Source: Granulosicoccus sp964498925 (lineage in GTDB: Bacteria > Pseudomonadota > Gammaproteobacteria > Granulosicoccales > Granulosicoccaceae). From it: 64,000 nucleotides of DNA. The notes beneath the pieces are model-generated. The model had not been told where the DNA came from. It did no database searches and saw only the letters and a program-made list of their open reading frames with translations. The DNA lies in NCBI GenBank assembly GCA_964498925.1, contig CAZCKD010000001.1, forward strand, positions 1-64,000, written 5' to 3'. Made by a program: the position numbers and the translations under genes. Positions within the stretch are counted from its first letter, which is position 1, and each line of letters begins with the position of its first letter. Shown piece after piece: positions 44,311-52,799 of the stretch.

Positions 44311-46755
44311 TCACACCCTTAATACTGCTCCGTGCGCAGCTTCCAATGCGGCGACTATTTTCACAACCACTTTTTCTACTTCTGCGTCCTCTAGGGTGCG
44401 CGAAAACTCCTGCAAGATCAAGCCTAATGCGATGCTTTTCTTACCTTCTGGCAGTTTGTCGCCATGATAAACATCAAAAACCTTCACATCACGAAGTATT
44501 TCTGGGGCTTCGGACCTCACAACATCGAGAATCGACTGATAAGAAACAGAACTGTCTAATAACAATGCAATGTCCCGTCTCACCTGCGGGAACCGCGACA
44601 TCCCTGCAGCCTTTGGCACCTGAGATCGGCACACAGCCTCCAGAGATAGCTCGAATACAACCGGCGCTGCGGATAAATCCAATGCACGCTGAATAGAAGG
44701 ATTAAGAACACCAATGTAGCCAGCGTTGACACCGTCGATCTGAATACAGGCACTTTGGCCGGGATGAAGCATCGCTAAATCTGTCGGTACAAATTTCACG
44801 TCAGAGCCATTCGCCTGCTTGAACAAACTTTCAAGATCGGACTTTACCGAAAAGAAATCAACGCTCATTGGAGCAGCATTCCAGTTCTCCGGGGCTCTTT
44901 CACCCACGACCAAACCTGCCAGCATGTTTTGCTGCTGCACACTTCGATCGCTTTGTAAGTCATCGCCGTGAGTGGCAACAATGTGTGCATCCAATGTAGC
45001 GACTTCAACGCCCGATGGGTTGGACAGAAAACGCAAGCCTGTCTCGAACAGCGCCATAGAATTGGACTGTCGCGCCAGATTCCTTTGCAGTGTTGAAATC
45101 AAACCACCGACCAACGTTGTTCTCATAACACCCAACTCTGAAGAGATTGGATTTGCTAGAGGTAATGCGGTTAAGTCCGGGCGCAGTGTTTCCTGCTGCG
45201 TCGCTTCAACAAAACTATACGTAACGACTTCCTGATAGCCTCTTGCTGCCAAACACTGCTTAACGGCTAATGGAGAGACCCGTGTTTCCGGTACCGGACG
45301 AAAAGTGGGCTGATGCGACGGAGAGGTTCTTGGCAATGAATCGTAACCAAGCACCCGCGCAACTTCTTCAAGGTAATCTTCTTCGATGGCTAAATCATAA
45401 CGATAGCTGGGAGCATCGACCTGCCATCCACCTTCAGTCGCTGAACTTTGAATACCCAGACGCGTGAAAATGGTTTGAACAACTGTTGCGTCCGGCGAAA
45501 TTCCCAACACACGTTGCAAACGACTTTCTCTAACCATGACCGACGGTCTTGCAGGCATTCTTTCAGAATTTTGCCAATCAACGACTGGCCCTGCTTTACC
45601 ACCGGCTATCGTCTTCATCAATCCTGTCGCATACTCCAGTGCTTCGCGCTGTCCGGCAGGATCAACACCACGCTCAAATCGATGTGCGGACTCTGAATGA
45701 GCTGAATAGCGCCGCGGCTTACCAGCAATAAGCTCTGGTAGAAACAACGCACTTTCGAAAAACAACGTTGTTGTATTTTCGTCGACGGCTGTTGACTCAC
45801 CACCCATTATGCCGGCAATGCCGATAGGGCCGGATTCATCAGCAATGATTGTGGTTTCTTCATCAAGCGCAACATCACGCCCATCGAGTAATACAAGGCG
45901 TTCCCCGGCCTTTGCCAAGCGAACTTGAATAGCGCCTTGAAGCTTATCGGCATCGAACGCGTGCATTGGCTGTCCAAGCTCCAGCATCACGTAGTTAGTA
46001 ATATCAACAGCTGGATTTATTGAGCGCACACCGGCTCGGCGCAAGCGTTCAGCCATCCAGTTGGGTCCTTTGGCCGTTATATCAACATCGGCTACCACCC
46101 TGCCCGCATAACGCACGCAGGCGTTGCCCGGCTCGACAACCACAGGCCATTCCGCTTCTAACTGAACCTTGGCATCATTGATTTCCCGCAATTGCAACGG
46201 CAGATCATTTTTTGCTGACAAATCGCGAGCAATGCCGCGAATGCTCAGACAATCGCCTCGATCAGGCGTTAGATCGATGTCGATAATGGAATCGTCCAGC
46301 TCAAGATAGACCGATAGGTCTGTTCCAACAGGCGCATTGTCGGGCAGCTCGATGATTCCGTCCGAATCCTCGGATAAACCCAACTCAGAGGAAGAACACA
46401 GCATACCCATGGACAATTGCCCACGAAGCTTCGCCTTTTTTAACTTCAAACCACTGGGCAATACACCACCCACTTGTGCCAATGCTGTCACCAGGCCCGC
46501 GCGGGCATTCGGAGCACCACACACTACTTGGACTAATTCGCTATTACCAAAATCGACCTGACAAACACGCAGACGATCCGCATCCGGGTGCTGTTCAATG
46601 CTGTCGATTCTGGCAATGATTACGCCTTTAAAACCAGGAGATGCAGACACAATCTCATCGACCTCAAGACCCATGAACGTTAGTTGTTCTCCTAACGTTT
46701 CTGTATCGACGGATGGATTGATCCATTCACGCAACCATCTTTCGCTGAATTTCAT
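44311..46755 (-). CDS. pheT: Phenylalanyl-tRNA synthetase beta subunit
   Basis: An 814-residue subunit of the alpha2-beta2 enzyme. It starts MKFSERWLREWINPSVDTETLGEQLTFMGLEV. The tRNA-binding OB domain (about 39-150) has HPDADRLRVCQVDFG and VCGAPNARAGL. The B3/B4 editing domain (about 210-400) contains NAVDITNYVMLELGQPMHAFD-type sequence. The C-terminal anticodon-binding-like domain ends MSRFPQVRRDIALLLDSSVSYQSI. It follows pheS by 12 bp and couples to ihfA. Confidence 0.98.
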   Translation of the reverse strand: MKFSERWLREWINPSVDTETLGEQLTFMGLEVDEIVSASPGFKGVIIARIDSIEQHPDADRLRVCQVDFGNSELVQVVCGAPNARAGLVTALAQVGGVLPSGLKLKKAKLRGQLSMGMLCSSSELGLSEDSDGIIELPDNAPVGTDLSVYLELDDSIIDIDLTPDRGDCLSIRGIARDLSAKNDLPLQLREINDAKVQLEAEWPVVVEPGNACVRYAGRVVADVDITAKGPNWMAERLRRAGVRSINPAVDITNYVMLELGQPMHAFDADKLQGAIQVRLAKAGERLVLLDGRDVALDEETTIIADESGPIGIAGIMGGESTAVDENTTTLFFESALFLPELIAGKPRRYSAHSESAHRFERGVDPAGQREALEYATGLMKTIAGGKAGPVVDWQNSERMPARPSVMVRESRLQRVLGISPDATVVQTIFTRLGIQSSATEGGWQVDAPSYRYDLAIEEDYLEEVARVLGYDSLPRTSPSHQPTFRPVPETRVSPLAVKQCLAARGYQEVVTYSFVEATQQETLRPDLTALPLANPISSELGVMRTTLVGGLISTLQRNLARQSNSMALFETGLRFLSNPSGVEVATLDAHIVATHGDDLQSDRSVQQQNMLAGLVVGERAPENWNAAPMSVDFFSVKSDLESLFKQANGSDVKFVPTDLAMLHPGQSACIQIDGVNAGYIGVLNPSIQRALDLSAAPVVFELSLEAVCRSQVPKAAGMSRFPQVRRDIALLLDSSVSYQSILDVVRSEAPEILRDVKVFDVYHGDKLPEGKKSIALGLILQEFSRTLEDAEVEKVVVKIVAALEAAHGAVLRV

Positions 46756-46767
46756 CGCTTAGCCCGC

Positions 46768-47769
46768 TTAGTGGAATTGTGAAAGGAATCGAAGATCATT
46801 TTCGAAGAATAAACGCAGATCGTTCACACCATACCGAAGCATGGCAAGCCGCTCTACGCCCATACCGAAGGCATAACCTGTAAATTCCTCAGTATCGATA
46901 CCGACAGCTTTAAATACAGAAGGATGGACAATACCGGAGCCCAACACTTCCAACCAAGGTCCTTTGTTGATACGAATATCAACTTCAGCCGATGGCTCGG
47001 TAAACGGAAAATAGGAAGGTCGGAATCGAATTTCGCAATCATCCTGATCGAAGAACAACTTTAAAAACGCTTCCAGATGACCCATGAGATCAGTAAGCGC
47101 GATATCCCTATCCACCAGTAAGCCTTCTACCTGATGGAACATCGGCGAGTGAGTCATATCGGAATCACAGCGATACACACGGCCCGGTGCGATGACGCGC
47201 AGTGGTGGTTGCACACTTTCCATATAGCGAATCTGCACGGATGACGTGTGTGTTCGCAGCAGACGATTGACGTCGAAATAGAACGTATCGTGCATCGCTC
47301 GTGCAGGGTGATGCGCAGGAATATTCAGCGCTTCGAAGTTATGGTAATCGTCTTCTATCTCTGGCCCTATTGAAGTTTCAAAACCCAACTGAGCAAAAAG
47401 AGCCGAAATTCTTTCGATGGTCAGCGTGATGGGATGCAAGCCACCCGTGGGCAAACCTGCGCCGGGTAATGAGACATCCAGTGCGTCCGATTGAAGCTTC
47501 TGCGCCAACTCTGCATTTTCAAGCACCAAACGCCTGTCATCAATAAGAGCCTGTACTGCTTGTTTGGCTCGATTAACAGCTTGACCTGCAGCGGGTTTTT
47601 CTTCTACGGGCAATGAGCCAATGGATTTAAGTACCGATGTCAGTCGGCCCTTCTTCCCGAGCAATTCAACCCTGACAGTTTCGAGCGCGTCATTGGAGCC
47701 GGCTCCTTCAACCATTGAGCTAGCCTCGGCGATCAAACTATCTAGATCGATTGAAATCGGTTGATTCAT
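46768..47769 (-). CDS. pheS: Phenylalanyl-tRNA synthetase alpha subunit
   Basis: A 333-residue catalytic subunit, class II. The N-terminal coiled coil (1-85) precedes LHPITLTIERISALFAQLGFE, then HPARAMHDTFYF, LLRTHTSSVQIRYM (motif 2 region), FHQVEGLLVDRDIALTDL and the GMGVERLAMLRYGVNDLRLF motif 3. A rho-independent hairpin lies between rplT and this gene, suggesting attenuation as in Escherichia coli. Confidence 0.98.
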   Translation of the reverse strand: MNQPISIDLDSLIAEASSMVEGAGSNDALETVRVELLGKKGRLTSVLKSIGSLPVEEKPAAGQAVNRAKQAVQALIDDRRLVLENAELAQKLQSDALDVSLPGAGLPTGGLHPITLTIERISALFAQLGFETSIGPEIEDDYHNFEALNIPAHHPARAMHDTFYFDVNRLLRTHTSSVQIRYMESVQPPLRVIAPGRVYRCDSDMTHSPMFHQVEGLLVDRDIALTDLMGHLEAFLKLFFDQDDCEIRFRPSYFPFTEPSAEVDIRINKGPWLEVLGSGIVHPSVFKAVGIDTEEFTGYAFGMGVERLAMLRYGVNDLRLFFENDLRFLSQFH

Positions 47770-47831
47770 GTGCTTGTCCTTAACGGTTGTCTCATGGTCA
47801 GGCGTTCTTCGTTACAGCTAGAGTTTTCCAC

Positions 47832-47867
47832 AAAAAAGGGGAACGCCGCACTTGTCGGCATTCCCCT
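47832..47867 (-). terminator. Intrinsic terminator/attenuator between rplT and pheS
   Basis: On the minus strand AGGGGAATGCCG and CGGCGTTCCCCT form a 12-bp stem (one G-U) around a 7-base loop, directly followed by a T-run. It lies about 60 bp ahead of pheS. Since pheST is downstream, it is either an attenuator or a partial terminator. Confidence 0.85.
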
Positions 47868-47951
47868 CGGTCGATAAAGCAATGAGTGCGGAATGAGATC
47901 ATCCCTTCCCTTGCTTGGCGCACACCTTGATGATCAAGGCTGCATTTAAGA

Positions 47952-48311
47952 TCAGGCTGGCAAAGCTGCCTTTGCTTTATCGACGATGGCAACAAATGCA
48001 GCATCGTCAGCAACGGCCAGGTCAGCCAACATCTTTCTATCGATATCGATTTCAGCGATTTTTAGGCCCTGCATCAAACGGCTGTAAGTAATGTCGTTTG
48101 CTCTTGCAGCAGCATTGATTCGCGCAATCCAAAGACGACGGAAAATACGCTTTTTCGCTTTTCTGTCGCGATAGGCATATTGACCGGCTTTTGTGACTGC
48201 TTGCTTGGCAACACGAAAGACGCGACTACGGGCGCCTCGGTAACCTTTAGCTTGCTTTAATACTTTCTTGTGACTGGCGCGAGCCGTCACACCACGTTTT
48301 ACTCTTGGCAT
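47952..48311 (-). CDS. rplT: 50S ribosomal protein L20
   Basis: A 119-residue ribosomal protein. MPRVKRGVTARASHKKVLKQAKGYRGARSR and the C-terminal LMQGLKIAEIDIDRKMLADLAV are diagnostic. L20 is needed early in 50S assembly and, in enterobacteria, represses translation of rpmI-rplT by binding the mRNA leader. It follows rpmI by 9 bp. Confidence 0.98.
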   Translation of the reverse strand: MPRVKRGVTARASHKKVLKQAKGYRGARSRVFRVAKQAVTKAGQYAYRDRKAKKRIFRRLWIARINAAARANDITYSRLMQGLKIAEIDIDRKMLADLAVADDAAFVAIVDKAKAALPA

Positions 48312-48320
48312 GTCTGGCTC

Positions 48321-48524
48321 CTAGCGAAGATTCGGCAACATTCGTTTGATGAGTACAACATCGTTCTCATGAACCATGTCGCCCCCGCGTAAATGACGCT
48401 TACGCTTGGTGCTTTTCTTGGTCAGGATGTGACGCATATGCGAGCTCTTGCGCTTATAGCCGCCAGAGCCCGTACGCTTGAACCGCTTAGCGGCCCCAGA
48501 CACGGACTTTTGCTTGTTAGACAC
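48321..48524 (-). CDS. rpmI: 50S ribosomal protein L35
   Basis: A 67-residue basic protein. SGAAKRFKRTGSGGYKRKSSHMRHILTKKSTKRKRHLRG matches L35. The start is a GTG with AGGAG seven bases upstream. The 116-base gap to infC carries hairpin-forming sequence, the location of the L20 operator in Escherichia coli. Confidence 0.97.
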   Translation of the reverse strand: MSNKQKSVSGAAKRFKRTGSGGYKRKSSHMRHILTKKSTKRKRHLRGGDMVHENDVVLIKRMLPNLR

Positions 48525-48612
48525 TGTTTGACTCCTAAAATGTTGGGGAACAAACCCCGAGTGATGGTCACCGGTAACGTCGTAGTGTCAGTACGTCAAC
48601 GCGGCGTAATAA

Positions 48613-48631
48613 CTGGTGCAATTTGCACCAG
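48613..48631 (-). promoter_or_regulatory. Perfect palindrome in the infC-rpmI gap
   Basis: CTGGTGCAA-T-TTGCACCAG is a perfect 9-bp inverted repeat around one base, nine bases after the infC stop. It may end or protect infC mRNA or be part of an L20-binding leader. There is no U-tract. Confidence 0.5.
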
Positions 48632-48640
48632 CCGGACATT

Positions 48641-49159
48641 CTAATTCTTTTTGGGCGCCATTACCATAACCATTTGACGACCTTCCAACTTTGGGAACTG
48701 CTCAACGGTACCCAATTCGGACAAATCTTCCTCAACGCGCTTGAGTAACTTGGCACCCAATTCACGATGAGCCATCTCACGACCGCGAAACCGCAGGGTG
48801 ATTTTGGTTTTATCGCCGTTTTCCAGAAACTTGACCAGACTACGCAATTTGACTTGGTAATCCCCGTCTTCTGTACCCGGTCGGAATTTGATTTCCTTGA
48901 GCTGAGCGGTTTTCTGTTTTTTGCGACCAGCGTTCTGCTTTTTGTTCGCTTCAAACTTGAAACGACCATGGTCCATGATTTTACAAACCGGTGGAGACAC
49001 ATTGGGGGATATTTCCACCAGGTCCAGGTTTGCCTCACGCGCGGTTTCCAGCGCTCTCTCTAGCGGAACGACACCTATTTGTTCGCCGTCGGCCGAAATC
49101 AGCCTGACGTCAGGGACATCAATCTCGTCGTTTTTCCGATTTACCTTTTTAGCAGAAAT
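48641..49159 (-). CDS. infC: Translation initiation factor IF-3 (AUU start)
   Basis: A 172-residue factor that blocks premature 50S joining and checks initiator tRNA pairing. The N-domain reads (M)SAKKVNRKNDEIDVPDVRLI, then ERALETAREANLDLVEISP, a linker rich in Lys, and the C-domain KFRPGTEDGDYQVKLRSLVKFLENGDKTKITLRFRGREM. The true start is ATT at 49159, seven bases after AGGAGGG. It lies 3 bp after the thrS stop, and the next in-frame ATG would remove conserved N-terminal sequence. AUU start is the classical feature behind IF-3 autoregulation. Confidence 0.96.
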   Translation of the reverse strand: MSAKKVNRKNDEIDVPDVRLISADGEQIGVVPLERALETAREANLDLVEISPNVSPPVCKIMDHGRFKFEANKKQNAGRKKQKTAQLKEIKFRPGTEDGDYQVKLRSLVKFLENGDKTKITLRFRGREMAHRELGAKLLKRVEEDLSELGTVEQFPKLEGRQMVMVMAPKKN

Positions 49160-49162
49160 ACG

Positions 49163-51100
49163 TCAGCCCTCCTGCGCGGCTGTGTTCACAGCTCGGCCGC
49201 GATCTGCGACCTCTTTGTTAAGCATCAAATTCAATTCTTCCAATGTTAAAACACCAAGGTCTTTACCGTCGCGGGTGCGCACGGCTACTGACCGACTTTC
49301 CATTTCCCTATCGCCGACTACCAGCAAATAAGGAACCCTCTGAAGGGTCCATTCCCGGATCTTGAAGCCAATTTTTTCATTTCGGACATCAGTCTGGGCA
49401 CGTAACCCGCTATTTTGCAACACTTCTGCTACTTCTTCAACGAAGTCTGCATGCTTATCGGTGATATTCAAGACCACAGCCTGCACTGGAGACAACCATA
49501 AAGGCAGCTTCCCTTCGAAATTCTCGATAAGAATACCGATAAATCGCTCGAAAGAACCCAGAATAGCGCGATGAAGCATAACGGGCACTTGCTTTTCACC
49601 ATGCTCATCAATATAGCTGGCATCCAGACGACCCGGCATAGAAAAATCTACCTGCATGGTGCCGCACTGCCACACTCGGCCAATGCAGTCCTTAAGCGAA
49701 AATTCTATTTTGGGCCCATAGAACGCCCCTTCCCCAGGCAACTCTTCCCAAGGCAGGCCTTTTGCGTCCAAAGCCTCAGCCAGCGCTTTTTCAGATTTAT
49801 CCCACGCTTCATCGCTTCCAACCCGACTAGGCGGACGTGTCGAGAGCCGGTAGATAATCTCGGTAAACCCGAAATCTTCGTAGACAGTGTGTAAAAAATC
49901 GATAAATCGGCTTACTTCAGGCTGAATCTGATCTTCCGTACAGAAAATATGGCCATCATCTTGAGTAAAAGCGCGTACACGCATGATGCCGTGAAGCGCT
50001 CCAGACATCTCGTTTCGATGACAAGAGCCAAATTCTGCAAATCGCAGAGGCAGGTCCCGATAGCTCTTAAGCCCCTGATTAAAGACCTGCACATGGCAAG
50101 GGCAATTCATCGGCTTGACGGCGTACTGTCTGTCATCAGTCGTTACTGAGAACATATCGTCGCCAAATTTATCCGCGTGCCCACTTCGCTGCCATAGCGA
50201 ATAGTCAACAATCTGCGGTGTCTTGATCTCTTGGTACTCTTGCCGAATCTGCTGCTCGCGCATGTATTTTTCAGTCGCAAGATAGATGGACCAACCCTTC
50301 GGATGCCAGAACACCATGCCGGGTGCTTCGTCCTGAACATGAAAAAGGTCTTGCTGTTTACCGATCCGGCGGTGGTCACGCTTTTCGGCCTCTGCCAGAT
50401 TATGCAGATGCGTCTTTAGCTCTTTCGGATTAGCGAAGGCCGTTCCGTAAATTCTTTGCAACATCGTGTTGTTGGAATCCCCACGCCAATAAGCGCCCGC
50501 CAGCTTCGTTAACTTGAATGCTTTTAAATGGCTGGTGCTTGGCACATGAGGGCCTCGACAAAGATCAGTAAAATCACCCTGCTCGTAGAGAGACAAGGTT
50601 TCGTTTTCCGGAATCCCTTCGATGATTTCGGCCTTATAGGCTTCACCGAGACCTTTGAAATATTCAACAGCATCATTTCGGCTTATCGTTGATCTGGAGA
50701 TAGCGATATTTTGCTCGGCGAGTTCTTTCATTCGCTTCTCTATTGTGACCAGATCTTCCGGCGTGAAAGACCGCTCGTAATCAAAGTCGTAATAGAAGCC
50801 ATCCTCTATGACCGGCCCGATCGACACTTGTGCCGTCGGAAACAATTGCTTAACTGCCTGTGCAAGCAAATGGGCCGTGCTGTGCCGCAACAAGGGCAAG
50901 GCCTCATCGCTTTTATTAGTCACGACGGCAAGTGTTGCGTCCGTTTCAATGGGGTGGCTGGCATCGACTAACTCTCCGTCGACGATGCCCGCAAGCGTTG
51001 CTTTGGCAAGGCCGGGGCCGATATCAGCAGCGACATCCATGACGGTGACTGCTTCTGGATATTGACGTGTACTACCGTCAGGCAAACTTATGATTGGCAT
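49163..51100 (-). CDS. thrS: Threonyl-tRNA synthetase
   Basis: A 645-residue class II synthetase. The TGS domain (1-62) starts MPIISLPDGSTRQYPEAVTV. The editing domain (about 63-225) has RHSTAHLLAQAVKQLFP (with the HxxxH-type zinc/editing site) and FTDLCRGPHVPSTSHLKAFKL. The catalytic core has MNCPCHVQVF (zinc Cys), FRYAE-type motif 2 and PVMLHRAILGSFERFIGIL (motif 3). The C-terminal anticodon-binding domain ends the protein. Two tandem anticodon-arm-like hairpins in the leader strongly suggest translational autorepression. It starts the thrS-infC-rpmI-rplT-pheST run. Confidence 0.98.
   Translation of the reverse strand: MPIISLPDGSTRQYPEAVTVMDVAADIGPGLAKATLAGIVDGELVDASHPIETDATLAVVTNKSDEALPLLRHSTAHLLAQAVKQLFPTAQVSIGPVIEDGFYYDFDYERSFTPEDLVTIEKRMKELAEQNIAISRSTISRNDAVEYFKGLGEAYKAEIIEGIPENETLSLYEQGDFTDLCRGPHVPSTSHLKAFKLTKLAGAYWRGDSNNTMLQRIYGTAFANPKELKTHLHNLAEAEKRDHRRIGKQQDLFHVQDEAPGMVFWHPKGWSIYLATEKYMREQQIRQEYQEIKTPQIVDYSLWQRSGHADKFGDDMFSVTTDDRQYAVKPMNCPCHVQVFNQGLKSYRDLPLRFAEFGSCHRNEMSGALHGIMRVRAFTQDDGHIFCTEDQIQPEVSRFIDFLHTVYEDFGFTEIIYRLSTRPPSRVGSDEAWDKSEKALAEALDAKGLPWEELPGEGAFYGPKIEFSLKDCIGRVWQCGTMQVDFSMPGRLDASYIDEHGEKQVPVMLHRAILGSFERFIGILIENFEGKLPLWLSPVQAVVLNITDKHADFVEEVAEVLQNSGLRAQTDVRNEKIGFKIREWTLQRVPYLLVVGDREMESRSVAVRTRDGKDLGVLTLEELNLMLNKEVADRGRAVNTAAQEG
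49167..49173 (-). promoter_or_regulatory. Ribosome-binding site deciding the infC AUU start
   Basis: AGGAGGG on the minus strand lies inside the last codons of thrS and seven bases before the ATT codon at 49159. No ATG, GTG or TTG is at a suitable distance. Confidence 0.85.
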
Positions 51101-51107
51101 AATGATC

Positions 51108-51175
51108 TCAGTGGTGACCCCTACAATGGGCCACGTAGTTAGTTTCAGTGGTGACCCCTACGATGGGCCACATAG
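51108..51175 (-). promoter_or_regulatory. Tandem tRNA-Thr anticodon-arm mimics in the thrS leader (putative ThrRS operator)
   Basis: A 31-base sequence occurs twice with a 37-base period (51108-51138 and 51145-51175, 29 of 31 identical). On the thrS-sense strand each copy folds into GTGGCCC / GGGTCAC, a 7-bp stem with one G-U pair. The 7-base loops are ATCGTAG (51151-51171, distal) and ATTGTAG (51114-51134, proximal). Read as anticodon loops these have U33, anticodons CGU and UGU, and A37, i.e. two tRNA-Thr isoacceptors. The CCC/GGG inner stem also matches tRNA-Thr. The proximal hairpin ends 13 bases before the start codon. This matches the logic of the Escherichia coli thrS operator, where two tRNA-like arms bind the ThrRS dimer and block the ribosome. 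Confidence 0.75.
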
Positions 51176-51195
51176 ATCGAGTTTATGAGCAATTG

Positions 51196-51201
51196 ATTGT
51201 A
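51196..51201 (-). promoter_or_regulatory. Candidate -10 of thrS
   Basis: TACAAT on the minus strand, about 100 bases before the thrS start. A transcript from here would begin near 51189 and carry both anticodon-like hairpins. The -35 is weak. Confidence 0.3.
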
Positions 51202-51209
51202 GAACATTG

Positions 51210-51238
51210 TTGACCCGAGACGGGCAGTTCCTTACACT
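51210..51238 (+). promoter_or_regulatory. Sigma-70 promoter of tRNA-Val
   Basis: TTGACC (51210-51215), a 17-bp spacer and TACACT (51233-51238) place the start about six bases before the mature tRNA-Val end at 51251. Confidence 0.75.
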
Positions 51239-51250
51239 TGCGTCAACGGC

Positions 51251-51327
51251 AGGCGCGTAGCTCAGTTGGTTAGAGCATCACCTTGACATGGTGGGGGTCG
51301 TTGGTTCGAATCCAATCGCGCCTACCA
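51251..51327 (+). tRNA. tRNA-Val (GAC)
   Basis: A 77-base cloverleaf with encoded CCA. The acceptor AGGCGCG pairs with CGCGCCT, the D arm is GCTC/GAGC, the anticodon stem TCACC/GGTGG with loop TTGACAT (anticodon GAC at 51285-51287), and the T loop is TTCGAAT. Confidence 0.97.
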
Positions 51328-51375
51328 ATTCCTCTTTTGCTCACTCCTTTTACTATTTACTAGGGTTGCATAGTC

Positions 51376-52746
51376 GTGCCTCTGACAGAACTTACAGCTG
51401 TATCTCCGATTGATGGACGTTACGCTAGCAAAACAGAGGCCTTAAGGGATTGTTTCAGCGAATTTGCTCTCATCAGGGAGCGTGTGCGAGTTGAAATGCA
51501 CTGGTTCGTAGCGCTGGCGGAAAATCCTGATATTCCCGAGTTACCTGCCTTCGATGCGCAAACACGTGAAGCGCTGATTGCCATCGGTGAGATCACACTC
51601 GATCAGGGCGAGGCCATCAAAACCATCGAACGCACTACCAACCACGACGTCAAAGCGGTTGAATACTTCATCAAAGATCAACTCCAGCAGTGGCCAGCGG
51701 CAGATTCTAAAAAGGAGTTCGTCCATTTCGCTTGCACCTCCGAAGACATCAACAATTTGTCGCACGGACGCATGCTTGCTCACTACAGAGAGGCGGTGTT
51801 ACTCCCCTCTTGTACTGCCATTATTAACAAACTGGCTGATTTCGCAGTGGCTAGTGCAGACACACCGCTGCTGAGTCGCACGCATGGTCAAACTGCAAGC
51901 CCAACGACTATGGGCAAGGAATTCGCCAACGTTGTGGCTCGCCTAAAAAGACAGCAGGACGCTATTGCGTCTGTGAAGCTTTTGGGAAAAATTAATGGTG
52001 CCGTAGGAAATTACAACGCTCATTACAGCGCCTACCCTGATATCGACTGGCCTGCTTTTGCAGAACGGTTTGTTACTGACTTAGGACTAGAGTTCAACGC
52101 ATACACAACGCAAATCGAACCGCATGACTGTATTGCTGAGCTTTTTGACGCGGTCTCGCGCTTTAACGTTACGTTGATCGATTTTTGTCGGGACGTGTGG
52201 GGTTACATCTCTTTAGGTTATCTAAAGCAGAAAACAGTGGCCGGAGAAATCGGCTCATCCACAATGCCTCACAAGGTTAACCCTATCGACTTCGAAAATG
52301 CCGAAGGCAATCTGGGATTAGCCAATGCCATGTTTGATCATCTCAGTCGAAAACTGCCCATTTCTCGCTGGCAACGCGACCTAACCGATTCAACGGTACT
52401 GCGTAATCTAGGCGTTGGCGCCGGTTACACTGAAATTGCTGTTGCATCGCTTCTAAAAGGTCTGGGGAAATTGGATCTCAATGAGCAAAGACTGGCCGAT
52501 GATCTCGACAACGCCTGGGAGGTGATGGCAGAACCGATCCAGACCGTCATGCGTAGACACGATGTTCCTAACGCTTACGAAGCGTTAAAAGCTCTGACCC
52601 GCGGAAACACCATCGATGAATCCACGATAAGAGCATTCATTGAAACGTTGGACATACCCGCTATCGATAAAGAGCGGCTTCTTGCCATGTCGCCAGCAAG
52701 CTACATCGGCAAAGCCTCCGAGCTTGCGAAAGGCATCGGACAATAA
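51376..52746 (+). CDS. purB: Adenylosuccinate lyase
   Basis: A 456-residue lyase of the fumarase/aspartase superfamily, catalysing two steps of purine synthesis. It begins LTELTAVSPIDGRYASKTEALRD, matching the Escherichia coli PurB N-terminus from a GTG start at 51376. The regions TNHDVKAVEYFIKDQL, HFACTSEDINNLSHG, LSRTHGQTASPTTMGKE (catalytic His) and the flexible signature loop GSSTMPHKVNPIDFENAEGN (catalytic Ser) are all intact. The length equals that of the gammaproteobacterial enzyme. Confidence 0.98.
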   Translation: MPLTELTAVSPIDGRYASKTEALRDCFSEFALIRERVRVEMHWFVALAENPDIPELPAFDAQTREALIAIGEITLDQGEAIKTIERTTNHDVKAVEYFIKDQLQQWPAADSKKEFVHFACTSEDINNLSHGRMLAHYREAVLLPSCTAIINKLADFAVASADTPLLSRTHGQTASPTTMGKEFANVVARLKRQQDAIASVKLLGKINGAVGNYNAHYSAYPDIDWPAFAERFVTDLGLEFNAYTTQIEPHDCIAELFDAVSRFNVTLIDFCRDVWGYISLGYLKQKTVAGEIGSSTMPHKVNPIDFENAEGNLGLANAMFDHLSRKLPISRWQRDLTDSTVLRNLGVGAGYTEIAVASLLKGLGKLDLNEQRLADDLDNAWEVMAEPIQTVMRRHDVPNAYEALKALTRGNTIDESTIRAFIETLDIPAIDKERLLAMSPASYIGKASELAKGIGQ

Positions 52747-52799
52747 CCCACCGCCCTTAACATCAAGGCGGGCAATCAGTTTCTACGACAGGTGCCTGA

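Noticed and set aside
47798..47920. PheM-like leader peptide
   Set aside because: The open frame has two scattered Phe codons and reads through the terminator, unlike a Phe-rich attenuator peptide.
51108..51175. Insertion-sequence ends or a REP-like mobile repeat
   Set aside because: No transposase is nearby, the copies are direct and not inverted, and the loop sequences fit tRNA-Thr anticodon loops upstream of thrS.
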